From positions 1 to 36,209 of IMG/VR virus record IMGVR_UViG_3300025769_000031: 36,209 bases of DNA; one strand, given 5' to 3'. Numbering within the stretch: the stretch's first letter is position 1; the number at the start of each line of letters is the position of its first letter. Positions 7,645-15,219 of the stretch are shown here, piece after piece. The notes beneath the pieces are model-generated. The model worked only from the letters and a program-made list of their open reading frames with translations. It had not been told where the DNA came from and did not search any database. A program made the translations under genes and the position numbers. This DNA is from a virus.

Positions 7645-10600
7645 AGAGCAACAATTAGACCAGCTCCTTGCCATCAGGGAGCTGGAGAATAGGGGTCGAG
7701 GCGACGCAGCCAGAGCGATTCAGGAAAGCGGAAAGATACCTGATGACCTTGAGTACGGCGAGTTCGTAAAGGCGGCTAGGGCTGCCTATGGTCCAGCAGC
7801 GTTCTATGCGGCAGGCGGCAGGGATATTCTGCCTTACGTCTACGATTACCTCAAAGAAACGTCAATTGAGGATATAGGCGAAGATGTCTATAACTTCGGC
7901 GCAGGCGTTGCTCAAGACATCAAAGAGAACCCGCTTAGAACAGCGCTGGACTTCGTACCTTACATCGGCGCTATTGCCGGAGGCGGTGAGTCTTTTATCC
8001 TTGCCGAGCAAACACGCAAAGCCGCTGAGCGAGCTAAGGCAGCCGGTGACACAAAAGAATACGAGAAGCTTAGAGCTCTAGCCGCATCAATGATGACCGG
8101 CGCTTTGATTCCTGCATTCGGCAAGAGGGCCCCAGACAAGCTTGACATAATCCAGAAAAGTGATCGTTACAAGGATGTGCCAGCAGAGCAGATGACCCGC
8201 GAGATGCAGGCAGAAGCTGCAATGGATACGGTCAACCAAGCGCTGGTAGCAGACATAGATGAGTTTGTTCCTTTGGCTGGTGCGCCGAAATTTGAAGGCC
8301 CATTGGCAATGGGTGGAGTCAATCTTCTAAATAATCGGTTCGCTATATTTTCAGCGGAAAGAGGTGATTTAACTCCAGAAGAAAACACAGAACGAACTAG
8401 GAAAATGGCTAGAGAGCTGTTGCTTGAGTTCGGTCCTGATAAAGTCTCAATGGTTAAAGGCGTTTACGGAAGTCCTGAGCGCTCTTTCATTGTCCAAGAC
8501 ATAGACCCAATAAAAGCCAGAAACTACGGCGACAGATACGATCAGGACTCTGTATTCACTGATCGTGGCCTGATTTATAGCAAGGGCAATACAGAAGGCT
8601 TGTACGGTCAAGGCGTTCCCATAAAGCCTCAGATAGACTCAATGGGCAGACCTCAATACAAGGCCATCATTGACCCAGACTCAACTAACTTTTTTACGGA
8701 TATAACCACAGCCAGAGGCGAGCCTATCCGGTTCAGGTTTGACTTAGAAGAAAATGAGATGTTCTCACTGCCTTCTGGTGACCTGACGCCATCTTCAACA
8801 ACTGGTGTGCAGTTTAGCAGGCAGCCTAACATTACGACGGCAGACCCAAACTACTACGGGACCGGCGCAAGAGGCGAAGAATCAAATAGGATAAAGTACG
8901 AGGGTGCACCGCTACGCACCTATTTCTACCGCCCAACCGGCGATCCGGCTGCGGTAAGGCCAGAAGCTATTGTCCCCAGCGATAACAGGTACGTTACTCA
9001 GCTGCGTGAACTCTATGACGTTCAGAGAGACCCAGAGGGCCTAAGATCGTTTTCCAAGGGCCCAACAGACCTAGAGCAGATGATTCAGTCTAGGGGCTAC
9101 AGAGGGCTGATGTCTGACGAAATGGCAAACCCTAGTATGGGCAGAGAAGGCAGTGCGCTATCGTTCTATCGTGAGCCTGTCACAAGCCTTGATACTGCTA
9201 CTGCGCTTGGAGGACTACCACCAACCCCGCCACCTCAATACATTCAAAAAAAGCCAGCAATTCAAGCTCTCGGCGGCGATCTTAATATAGATCCAAGGAC
9301 GTTTAACGCGGGCGCTGGTAGCAATTCAGGCGTGGGCAGAACAAGAGACATGGACCGGATAAGAAATCTGCAAGTTCAGTATGAGGACCGCCGGCCGTCT
9401 CAAGACAACATTATCAGACTGCAAGACTTTGAGGGCTATCCTTTCGTGCTCTCAATGTCAGACAGGAGCATGGCTGGCAACAGGATAGCCAACATTAACG
9501 GCATCCCTATCGGCCATACCACAAGGGGCGGCATGGGCCATATGGGTGACCCGCTAAACGCTGATACTTTGTGGCGAGCTACAGAAGCCGGAGTGACCGG
9601 ATCTAAGTCGTCAATACTTGATATGTCTAGGGCTTTGACAGGGCAGGGTGGTCCTAACCCGTTATTCCTACCTGTAAACATGAGCCCAACTGGCGGCGAC
9701 TTCTCATCTCAGGTGGCAACGCCGATGCTCAAGTACAACAGAGCCAAACTAAGCGACGTTGACTTGGATGACATGGACGCAGATATTGCTGAAATAATTC
9801 CTAGCTGGAAAGGAATTAGAAACGATGAGTCATTGACTAATTTATACTCAGCAACCGGCGATCAGCGAAAAGCGGTACTAGACTTGCTAGATAAGAAGTA
9901 CGCTCTTCGTGGCGGGTTAACCTTGGCTGAAGCCAGAACAGCTGCAACAGATACGCGCTTGCTTCAAGCTCCTGACGGGGCTGTTATCTCGGCTGGTCGA
10001 CTAGATCCTGAGCGCGGTTATAGCTTGAGCCCTGAGTATGATGTCTACCCTGCCGGCGTTTACGGCAGCCCATTAGGCAACTTTGATCAGCAGTATCAAA
10101 TGTTTGAATTCTTGCCTGATATTGTTCAAGAGGGTGGATTCGATCCAATGCTGCCGCCACGCAATCAGCTCAGAAAGATCGAGACAGGAGCTATGGGCGG
10201 ACGCATAACTGAAGACATACTTCGAGGCATGGAGGATCGTAGAACGGCTCCTGTGTCTTCTGAGACGTTCTCAGGACCTACTAGACCTAAGTCGGCGCTA
10301 AATGATCTTCTTGATCCCAATAGAATCCCAGAAAAAACACAGACTGCTTATAAGTTATTCCGAACTGATGCTGAGGGTAATTTGTATCCATTGTTCGTTA
10401 ACGCGAACCAGAAGATACCAATGAATGAGTGGCTGCCGGCAGAAGCTGGAGAAATGACTGGAAATAAAGTGAAATCCAAAATAGGTCCTCTGGCATTTAG
10501 GGCTGGTTGGCACTCTGGTGATTTACCTATAGCTACTCATATTGGAGAAAAATACGATCCCGCTACAATGCAAAAAGACAAGACAATGAAAGCGCCGAAC

Positions 10601-10915
10601 GTAAGGCCAGACAATCAGGTATGGGCTGAGGTTGAAATGCCCGCTGATTACGATTGGCAAACCGAAGCAATGAATAGAGCCGAAAGGACAAAGGCTGGGA
10701 AAATAATACCGCGCACAGCTCACATTACTGACCAAGTTCCCTATGGCGGTCATTACAGGTACAAAACCAACCCTAATATGACTGGAGAATGGTTAATAGG
10801 TGGGCAAATGAAGGTAAACCGCATCCTAAGTGATGATGAGGTCAAAAGGATAAATGATGCCGCTGGTGTAGCAGATCTGCCGAGATTGTCAGCGTTGAGA
10901 AATTTAGAGGATTAA
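7625..10915 (+). CDS. Large multi-module protein between portal and scaffold, possibly toxin-like or ejected
   Basis: GTG 7625 is preferred because GAGG (7611-7614) lies ten bases before it; TTG 7616 has the site only one base away. The 1,096 residues show several segments. Residues 1-180 are helical, with a Gly/Ala hydrophobic patch (VPYIGAIAGGG). Residues about 424-519 contain LRTYFYRP, YVTQLRELYDVQRDPEGL and YRGLMSD...ALSFYREPV, which I associate loosely with ADP-ribosyltransferase-like modules of phage polyvalent proteins. Residues about 604-822 contain SMSDRS, NMSPTGGDFS and GGLTLAEARTAATD. Residues about 908-1076 contain LAFRAGWHSGDLPIATHIG and HYRYKTNPNMTGEW, a dense W/H/R/Y block that looks enzymatic. 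Classical P22 has nothing between portal and scaffold. A MuF-position polyvalent protein packaged in the head is my best guess; no function is proven. Confidence 0.7.
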   Translation: MPLPLAKEQQLDQLLAIRELENRGRGDAARAIQESGKIPDDLEYGEFVKAARAAYGPAAFYAAGGRDILPYVYDYLKETSIEDIGEDVYNFGAGVAQDIKENPLRTALDFVPYIGAIAGGGESFILAEQTRKAAERAKAAGDTKEYEKLRALAASMMTGALIPAFGKRAPDKLDIIQKSDRYKDVPAEQMTREMQAEAAMDTVNQALVADIDEFVPLAGAPKFEGPLAMGGVNLLNNRFAIFSAERGDLTPEENTERTRKMARELLLEFGPDKVSMVKGVYGSPERSFIVQDIDPIKARNYGDRYDQDSVFTDRGLIYSKGNTEGLYGQGVPIKPQIDSMGRPQYKAIIDPDSTNFFTDITTARGEPIRFRFDLEENEMFSLPSGDLTPSSTTGVQFSRQPNITTADPNYYGTGARGEESNRIKYEGAPLRTYFYRPTGDPAAVRPEAIVPSDNRYVTQLRELYDVQRDPEGLRSFSKGPTDLEQMIQSRGYRGLMSDEMANPSMGREGSALSFYREPVTSLDTATALGGLPPTPPPQYIQKKPAIQALGGDLNIDPRTFNAGAGSNSGVGRTRDMDRIRNLQVQYEDRRPSQDNIIRLQDFEGYPFVLSMSDRSMAGNRIANINGIPIGHTTRGGMGHMGDPLNADTLWRATEAGVTGSKSSILDMSRALTGQGGPNPLFLPVNMSPTGGDFSSQVATPMLKYNRAKLSDVDLDDMDADIAEIIPSWKGIRNDESLTNLYSATGDQRKAVLDLLDKKYALRGGLTLAEARTAATDTRLLQAPDGAVISAGRLDPERGYSLSPEYDVYPAGVYGSPLGNFDQQYQMFEFLPDIVQEGGFDPMLPPRNQLRKIETGAMGGRITEDILRGMEDRRTAPVSSETFSGPTRPKSALNDLLDPNRIPEKTQTAYKLFRTDAEGNLYPLFVNANQKIPMNEWLPAEAGEMTGNKVKSKIGPLAFRAGWHSGDLPIATHIGEKYDPATMQKDKTMKAPNVRPDNQVWAEVEMPADYDWQTEAMNRAERTKAGKIIPRTAHITDQVPYGGHYRYKTNPNMTGEWLIGGQMKVNRILSDDEVKRINDAAGVADLPRLSALRNLED

Positions 10916-11085
10916 TCGGCACCAGCTAAAAGCCGGACCTTTTCTTCTATTTCTTCTTGTATCTCTTCGCACTCTTCAAACTCACCATAAGCGTGAGCAA
11001 GGATTGCTTGATTTACAAGGCTAACAATATCGTCGGCTATCTGATCAGGATCATCGGTTTCAAATAAGTCTATGATCTTATTCAT
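10912..11085 (-). CDS. 57-residue acidic protein, the only minus-strand gene
   Basis: On the minus strand ATG (11085-11083) to TAA (10914-10912) encodes 57 residues beginning MNKIIDLFETDDPDQIADDI. AGGTG lies about six bases before the start, and a minus-strand promoter-like pair is at 11114-11143. The product is acidic and helical (EFEECEEIQEEIEEKVRLL), without cysteine clusters apart from a single Cys. Its stop overlaps the end of the large plus-strand gene by four bases, so it fills an otherwise empty gap exactly. No family is recognised. A small acidic regulator or inhibitor is possible, but that is inference. Confidence 0.65.
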   Translation of the reverse strand: MNKIIDLFETDDPDQIADDIVSLVNQAILAHAYGEFEECEEIQEEIEEKVRLLAGAD

Positions 11086-11113
11086 GGTTACACCTGTAGT
11101 TAGTGTTTGAAAG

Positions 11114-11143
11114 ATTATACCTATATATTGATTTTTTTGTGAA
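11114..11143 (-). promoter_or_regulatory. Minus-strand promoter for the 57-residue gene
   Basis: Read on the minus strand, TTCACA (11143-11138) is followed after 18 bases by a perfect TATAAT (11119-11114), about 30 bases before the ATG at 11085. It interleaves with the plus-strand promoter at 11128-11154, so RNA polymerase could not occupy both at once. Confidence 0.5.
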
Positions 11144-11154
11144 TATGTTATAAT
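11128..11154 (+). promoter_or_regulatory. Promoter for scaffold and coat genes
   Basis: TTGATT (11128-11133) and a perfect TATAAT (11149-11154) preceded by TGT, an extended -10, lie 52 bases before the scaffold ATG. The spacer is short at 15 bases, but the extended -10 can compensate. The surrounding sequence is very AT-rich compared with the neighbouring genes. It would boost the capsid genes, which are needed in most copies. Confidence 0.6.
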
Positions 11155-11206
11155 TCACGCAGGCCACCAGACCTTCTCTGGGCAATTTACCTGTAAGGGG
11201 CACAAT

Positions 11207-12037
11207 ATGAGCGAGCTGCAACCAGAAGACAACTACGCGTACGAATCCGAGGACGACGTAACCACGGAGACAGAGGTAGTAGAAACTGAAGATTCTGCGG
11301 AGGCGCAGGATTCCGATTCAGCACCGGAGACTGAGGATACTCAGGATAAACAGGTCAAGTTCGACGAGCAACAGCAACGCATATTTGATGAGGCTGTAGG
11401 TAAGAAGGTATTCAAGCTCAGAGAGAAAGAGCGAGAAGCTGAAGCCTATAAAAAACAGCTTGAAGAATTGCAGGCGAAGCTCGGCGAGAAGCAGGCCCCA
11501 AAAGTTCCTGACTTGCCAGATCCTTTTGCGGTATCAGAATATGAATATCGCCAAAGTCTGCAAATGAGGGAGAAGGCCCTGCAAGATGCTGCTAGGTATG
11601 AATTTGAGCAGCAAGCAATTCGGCAGCAGCAAGAACAAATGCGGCAGCAGGAATTGTTAAAGCAGCAGGAAGAGCTAACAGAAAAGGTAAGCTCTTACTC
11701 TAAGCGGGCAACTAAGTTAGGTATCTCTTCGGAGGAACTACAAGAAGCAGGAAACACGGTGGCGCAGTTCGGCATAGACGAGTCACTGGTTAATGTGATT
11801 TTAGAAGACGATTACGGTCCTCTGATCACAAAGTACCTGTCTAAGAACCCGCTTGAACTTGATACGTTGCGACAACTACCGCCAGCTCACGCAGCGGTAA
11901 GAGTAGCTACATTAATCAAGGAGAAAGCTGCATCGCTTAAACCCAAGGTAAATAACGCTCCTGATCCTTTGGAGCAGCCACACGGCGCTGGTACGGCTCC
12001 CAAACCTAGAGGGCCAAAAGGTGCCACATTTGAATAG
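11207..12037 (+). CDS. Scaffolding protein
   Basis: The 276-residue protein has a long acidic N terminus (many E/D/T up to about residue 50), a central Q/E/K-rich coiled coil (about residues 60-165) and a basic, Pro/Lys-rich tail ending KGATFE. This composition and the position directly before the coat gene fit a P22-type scaffold, which copolymerises with coat to build the procapsid and binds coat through its basic C terminus. AAGGGG precedes the ATG. The last six residues share the pattern K-[GST]-A-x-[FY]-E with the three small genes after the coat gene. Confidence 0.88.
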   Translation: MSELQPEDNYAYESEDDVTTETEVVETEDSAEAQDSDSAPETEDTQDKQVKFDEQQQRIFDEAVGKKVFKLREKEREAEAYKKQLEELQAKLGEKQAPKVPDLPDPFAVSEYEYRQSLQMREKALQDAARYEFEQQAIRQQQEQMRQQELLKQQEELTEKVSSYSKRATKLGISSEELQEAGNTVAQFGIDESLVNVILEDDYGPLITKYLSKNPLELDTLRQLPPAHAAVRVATLIKEKAASLKPKVNNAPDPLEQPHGAGTAPKPRGPKGATFE

Positions 12038-12051
12038 GAAGGTGATCCAGA

Positions 12052-13314
12052 ATGGCTAACAATCTTAATAGTAACGTAACTCGGAAAGTCGCTCGCGTCT
12101 TTCTTGATGCTTTTGAGGCATCACGAGTTCTGACTAAGACTGTAAACACACAGCTCTTGTCAGGCAAATTCAACCCTGCATCGGGTTCAACTGTAGACTT
12201 CAAGCGTCCACACGACTACAACAGCATCCGTACTTCTGGCGGTGACATTAGCTCAAGCACTAAGAGCGACATCATTGCAGGTAAGGCGACTGGTACAGTT
12301 CAGGACTACTTCACTGCCGCTACTGAGTGGGGCAATGTTGAGGAAGCGCTTGAGCTAGACCAACTCGATCAGATCCTTGAGCCAATGGCACGTCGCATTG
12401 TGACTGACATGGAGCTCGATCTTGGCGCATACATCCGCAAGAACGCCTCACTCAAGTATGGTACTCACGGCACTGCCGTTGATGCTTGGGGCGACGTTGC
12501 AGGTGCTGGTGCTTTGATGGATTCAGTCGGTGTTCCAATGTCTGACGAGAAGTACTACATCATGAACCCATTCACCACTACTGCGCTGTCTTCAGCTCAG
12601 AACGGTCTGAATGCGGCTGATGGCCTTGTTCGTACAGCGTGGGAAAAAGCGCAAATCTCTAGCAACTTCGGCGGCATGATGGCTCTTACATCTAACGCTC
12701 TGTCTAGCTACACTTCAGGTTCTACTACTGACCGTGCAGGCGCTTTGGCTTCTACTCCTGACGCAACTTACGTTACAGCTAAGGACACTATGACGCAGGT
12801 TCTGTCTCTGAACAACTTGGGTACTGGTACTATCAAAGCTGGCGACATGGTTACTATCGCAGGCGTTTACCGTCTGAACGTAGCAACTCGTGAGCCTATC
12901 CTTGATGCTGCTGGCAACCAAGTCCTTTGGACAGGTACTGTACTCGAAGATGTGACTATCGCTGGCAACGCTGCGACTATCACTGTCTCAGGTGCTGCTA
13001 TCTACGAAGCAAATGGTCAGTACAACAACGTAAGCGCGGCTCCTACTAGCGGTGACGTTGTAACTATCCTTGGTGCTGCTTCAACTCTGTACCAGCCTAA
13101 CCTCTTCTACACGAAGCAGGCGTTCGGCATCGGTACTGTTAAGCTGCCTAAGCTCTACAGCACTGATACTATCGCTACTACTAGCGATGGATTCAGCATC
13201 CGCGTATCTAAGTACGCAGACGGTGACGCTAACACGCAGAAGATTCGTTTTGACCTTCTGCCCGCATACGCAACCTTTAACCCGCTCTTCGCAGGTCAAG
13301 GCTTCGGCGTATAA
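12052..13314 (+). CDS. Major capsid (coat) protein, P22 gp5-like
   Basis: The 420-residue product begins MANNLNSNVTRKVARVFLDA and contains TATEWGNVEEALELDQLDQI-type P22 coat sequence. Its C-terminal half is rich in beta-strands and Gly/Thr, including an inserted-domain-like stretch with GDMVTIAGVYRLN (about residues 264-276) that matches the telokin-like insertion of P22 coat. It forms the T=7 shell around the scaffold. AAGGTGATC precedes the ATG. The codon choice looks optimised (many ACT, GCT, CGT), as expected for the most abundant protein. Confidence 0.93.
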   Translation: MANNLNSNVTRKVARVFLDAFEASRVLTKTVNTQLLSGKFNPASGSTVDFKRPHDYNSIRTSGGDISSSTKSDIIAGKATGTVQDYFTAATEWGNVEEALELDQLDQILEPMARRIVTDMELDLGAYIRKNASLKYGTHGTAVDAWGDVAGAGALMDSVGVPMSDEKYYIMNPFTTTALSSAQNGLNAADGLVRTAWEKAQISSNFGGMMALTSNALSSYTSGSTTDRAGALASTPDATYVTAKDTMTQVLSLNNLGTGTIKAGDMVTIAGVYRLNVATREPILDAAGNQVLWTGTVLEDVTIAGNAATITVSGAAIYEANGQYNNVSAAPTSGDVVTILGAASTLYQPNLFYTKQAFGIGTVKLPKLYSTDTIATTSDGFSIRVSKYADGDANTQKIRFDLLPAYATFNPLFAGQGFGV

Positions 13315-13323
13315 CGCTAGAAT

Positions 13324-13349
13324 GGAGGAGGGGGCTTCGGCCCCCTTTT
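13324..13349 (+). terminator. UUCG hairpin after coat gene: weak terminator or ribosome-site bridge
   Basis: GGGGGC (13330-13335), TTCG, GCCCCC (13340-13345) is followed by TTTT. It could be a partial terminator that lowers expression after the coat gene. The strong GGAGGAG at 13324-13330 is 26 bases from the next ATG (13357), too far unless the hairpin folds, in which case the effective gap is about 10-11 bases. The next gene has no other ribosome site, so the hairpin may instead bring GGAGG next to the start. Confidence 0.7.
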
Positions 13350-13356
13350 CGCTTAT

Positions 13357-13617
13357 ATGGCAAAACCACAGAAAGGCAAGGCCAAGGTTAAGGTCACAGC
13401 GTCAGGCAAGAAGGTCTCCTACGGGCAGGCTGGGAAAGCTAGTGACGGTGGACCACGAGTACGCGCTGGAACTAAGAAGGGCGACTCATACTGTGCTAGA
13501 TCATTAGGGATCAAGAAACGATTGCCTAAAGACAAGCAGAACGATCCTAATACGCCAAACAACCTAAGTCGTAAGCGCTGGAAGTGTAAAGGCGCTAAAT
13601 CAGCAAGGTACGAATAA
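13357..13617 (+). CDS. Small basic protein 1 of the capsid cluster, 86 residues
   Basis: The product is very Lys/Arg-rich with Gly turns (AKPQKGKAKVKVTASGKKVS at the N terminus), a CARS segment and a WKCKG segment, and ends KSARYE. The two cysteines could bind metal or pair. Similar small basic proteins occur in other phage structural regions, but no function is known to me. Position between coat and connector genes, basicity and the shared C-terminal hexapeptide suggest it enters the procapsid and binds DNA; this is inference. An overlapping frame (13070-13507) is a shadow. Confidence 0.8.
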   Translation: MAKPQKGKAKVKVTASGKKVSYGQAGKASDGGPRVRAGTKKGDSYCARSLGIKKRLPKDKQNDPNTPNNLSRKRWKCKGAKSARYE

Positions 13618-13775
13618 TGGCTGGACTGTACGAAAACATTCACAAAAAGCGTAAGCGCATCAAGCGGCAAAAGGCTGAAGGCAAGACTCCTGAAAGAATG
13701 AGGAAGGCTGGCTCAAAAGGCGCGCCTACTGCTAAAGCGTTTAGGCAATCAGCAAAAACAGCAACATTCGAGTGA
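13617..13775 (+). CDS. Small basic protein 2 of the capsid cluster, 52 residues
   Basis: ATG 13617 overlaps the previous stop in TAATG and the frame closes at TGA 13773-13775. The sequence begins MAGLYENIHKKRKRIKRQKA, continues with a Gly/Pro/Lys-rich middle (MRKAGSKGAPTAKAFR) and ends KTATFE. The beginning MAGLYENIHKKRKRI resembles a short protein family that I have seen in other phage structural regions; its function is not established. It is too short for a 60-residue ORF cutoff but sits exactly between two overlapping genes. Confidence 0.8.
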   Translation: MAGLYENIHKKRKRIKRQKAEGKTPERMRKAGSKGAPTAKAFRQSAKTATFE

Positions 13776-13784
13776 GGTAATACC

Positions 13785-13901
13785 ATGCCAATGGTTAAAG
13801 GTAAGAAATATCCCTACACGAAAGAAGGCAGAGCAGCTGCTGCTAAGGCTGCAAAGAAGCCTAAGAAGAAAGCAAAAGCTAAAGGAGCTATGTACGAGTA
13901 A
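13785..13901 (+). CDS. Small basic protein 3 of the capsid cluster, 38 residues
   Basis: ATG 13785 has GTGAGG about six bases upstream and the frame ends at TAA 13899-13901, overlapping the connector ATG in TAATG. The product begins MPMVKGKKYPYTKEG, has a Lys/Ala-rich middle and ends KGAMYE. It is the third consecutive basic microprotein after the coat gene with an A-x-aromatic-Glu end. Translation probably couples it to the connector gene. Function unknown. Confidence 0.75.
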   Translation: MPMVKGKKYPYTKEGRAAAAKAAKKPKKKAKAKGAMYE

Positions 13902-14380
13902 TGGCTACTGTCGCTCAGGTTGCAAAAGCATCGCTACAACGGATTCTGGTACAAGCGTCTGAAGCTCCTCTTGAGCCTGATGAGTACCAAGACTATATAT
14001 TCGCTCTAAATAATTACATGGCTCAGCTAGATGCTCAAGGCATTAGCTTGGGTTATACGGAAGTGTCAGATTTAGGTGATACTGTAACAATTCCGACAGG
14101 TGCATTGCGCGGAGTTATTGCAAATATGGCAATAGAAGTCGCGCCAGATTACGGAGGCGTAGTCTCTGACGGACTGGTCCTAGCGGCCCGTCAAGGTATG
14201 CAGACTATGCGAACCATTGGGCAGCGCATTAGAGCAAGCGCACTACCATCTACACTGCCTATCGGCTCTGGTAACGAAGATGAGTCTTGGGGCCTTAACG
14301 GACATTTCTACCCAGATGCTGAGGCTGAGATACTCGCCGAGACTACTGGCGCTATCGGTCTGGAGAACAATACGCAATGA
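13901..14380 (+). CDS. Head-tail connector, P22 gp4-like tail accessory factor
   Basis: The 159-residue protein opens with helices (KASLQRILVQASEAPLEPDE) and has the NYMAQLDAQGISLGY and IPTGALRGVIANMAIEVAPDYG segments typical of P22 gp4-class head-completion proteins. These bind under the portal after packaging and form the platform for later tail proteins. It overlaps the small basic gene upstream (TAATG) and the next gene downstream (ATGA). Confidence 0.85.
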   Translation: MATVAQVAKASLQRILVQASEAPLEPDEYQDYIFALNNYMAQLDAQGISLGYTEVSDLGDTVTIPTGALRGVIANMAIEVAPDYGGVVSDGLVLAARQGMQTMRTIGQRIRASALPSTLPIGSGNEDESWGLNGHFYPDAEAEILAETTGAIGLENNTQ

Positions 14381-15219
14381 CTACACGAGCACAAGGTCGT
14401 AAGAAAAGTGATTTCGTTGCTAAGACCACGGTTGAGGCTGGCGGTTATTTAGACTACGTTGTCAATGGGACTAACTACAAGATCAGCTACGACAACTTTG
14501 TTAGCGGTCTAGGTGTGACAGGATCTATAGTCCAAGACGGCGCGGTTACTGGTGCAGCAATCTTAGACACTCAGGGAACTGTAAACAACATCAGGAACCT
14601 TGAGAATGGATCAGGTATTATAGCTAACGTATCACCTGAGAATGGGGTGATACTGGCTCATAATTTCTCACAGGATGCTACAGGCGCTCCTATATTCCTA
14701 AACACCACAGCAGACAGCCCTACGTTTGCAAGTCTGGTTGCTGGTAACGGAATAGGCATTACTTCTACTGACAGCTATGTCACTATTGCACAAGTAGGTG
14801 TTGCTGAGTACGCCAATGTAACTATGCACGGCAACTCTGACGAGACTGTAATCACTAGCACTGCTACGGCGGTAAAAGTAGCTGGGACATTTATAGTCGG
14901 AGATGAAGCAGGATACACAGGAGATACCACCGGCAGAATTACGCACACAGGTAATACTGCAAGGCATATCGTTAATGCGGTAGTTAGCATGACTGTAACT
15001 AGCGGAACTAATCATCAAGTTTCGCTTTACATTGCTAAGAATGGATCAGTAATTCAATCATCCAAGACAACTACTACTACATCTAGCGGCCTTTACAGAA
15101 GTCTAGCTACGTTTGTAAATATCATATTAGATGATGGTGATTACGTTGAATTATTTGTAAGGAATGAATCAACAACAGATAACATTGTTGTATTGGATGC
15201 TGTTATAGGGGCGTTCTAA
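14377..15219 (+). CDS. Fibre or decoration protein with C1q-like knob
   Basis: The first 140 residues are Gly/Thr/Asn/Ile-rich with short strands (ATGAPIFLNTTADSPTFASL), like a trimeric fibre shaft. The last 135 residues (from about VTMHGNSDETVI to the end) have the strand pattern of a C1q/TNF-type jelly roll, with SLYIAKNGSVIQSS and DDGDYVELFVRNES as typical pieces. Such knobs trimerise and bind surfaces. It lies between gp4-like and gp10-like genes, where P22 has no such protein, so it could be an appendage at the neck or on the head. Host binding is inference. Confidence 0.65.
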   Translation: MTTRAQGRKKSDFVAKTTVEAGGYLDYVVNGTNYKISYDNFVSGLGVTGSIVQDGAVTGAAILDTQGTVNNIRNLENGSGIIANVSPENGVILAHNFSQDATGAPIFLNTTADSPTFASLVAGNGIGITSTDSYVTIAQVGVAEYANVTMHGNSDETVITSTATAVKVAGTFIVGDEAGYTGDTTGRITHTGNTARHIVNAVVSMTVTSGTNHQVSLYIAKNGSVIQSSKTTTTTSSGLYRSLATFVNIILDDGDYVELFVRNESTTDNIVVLDAVIGAF

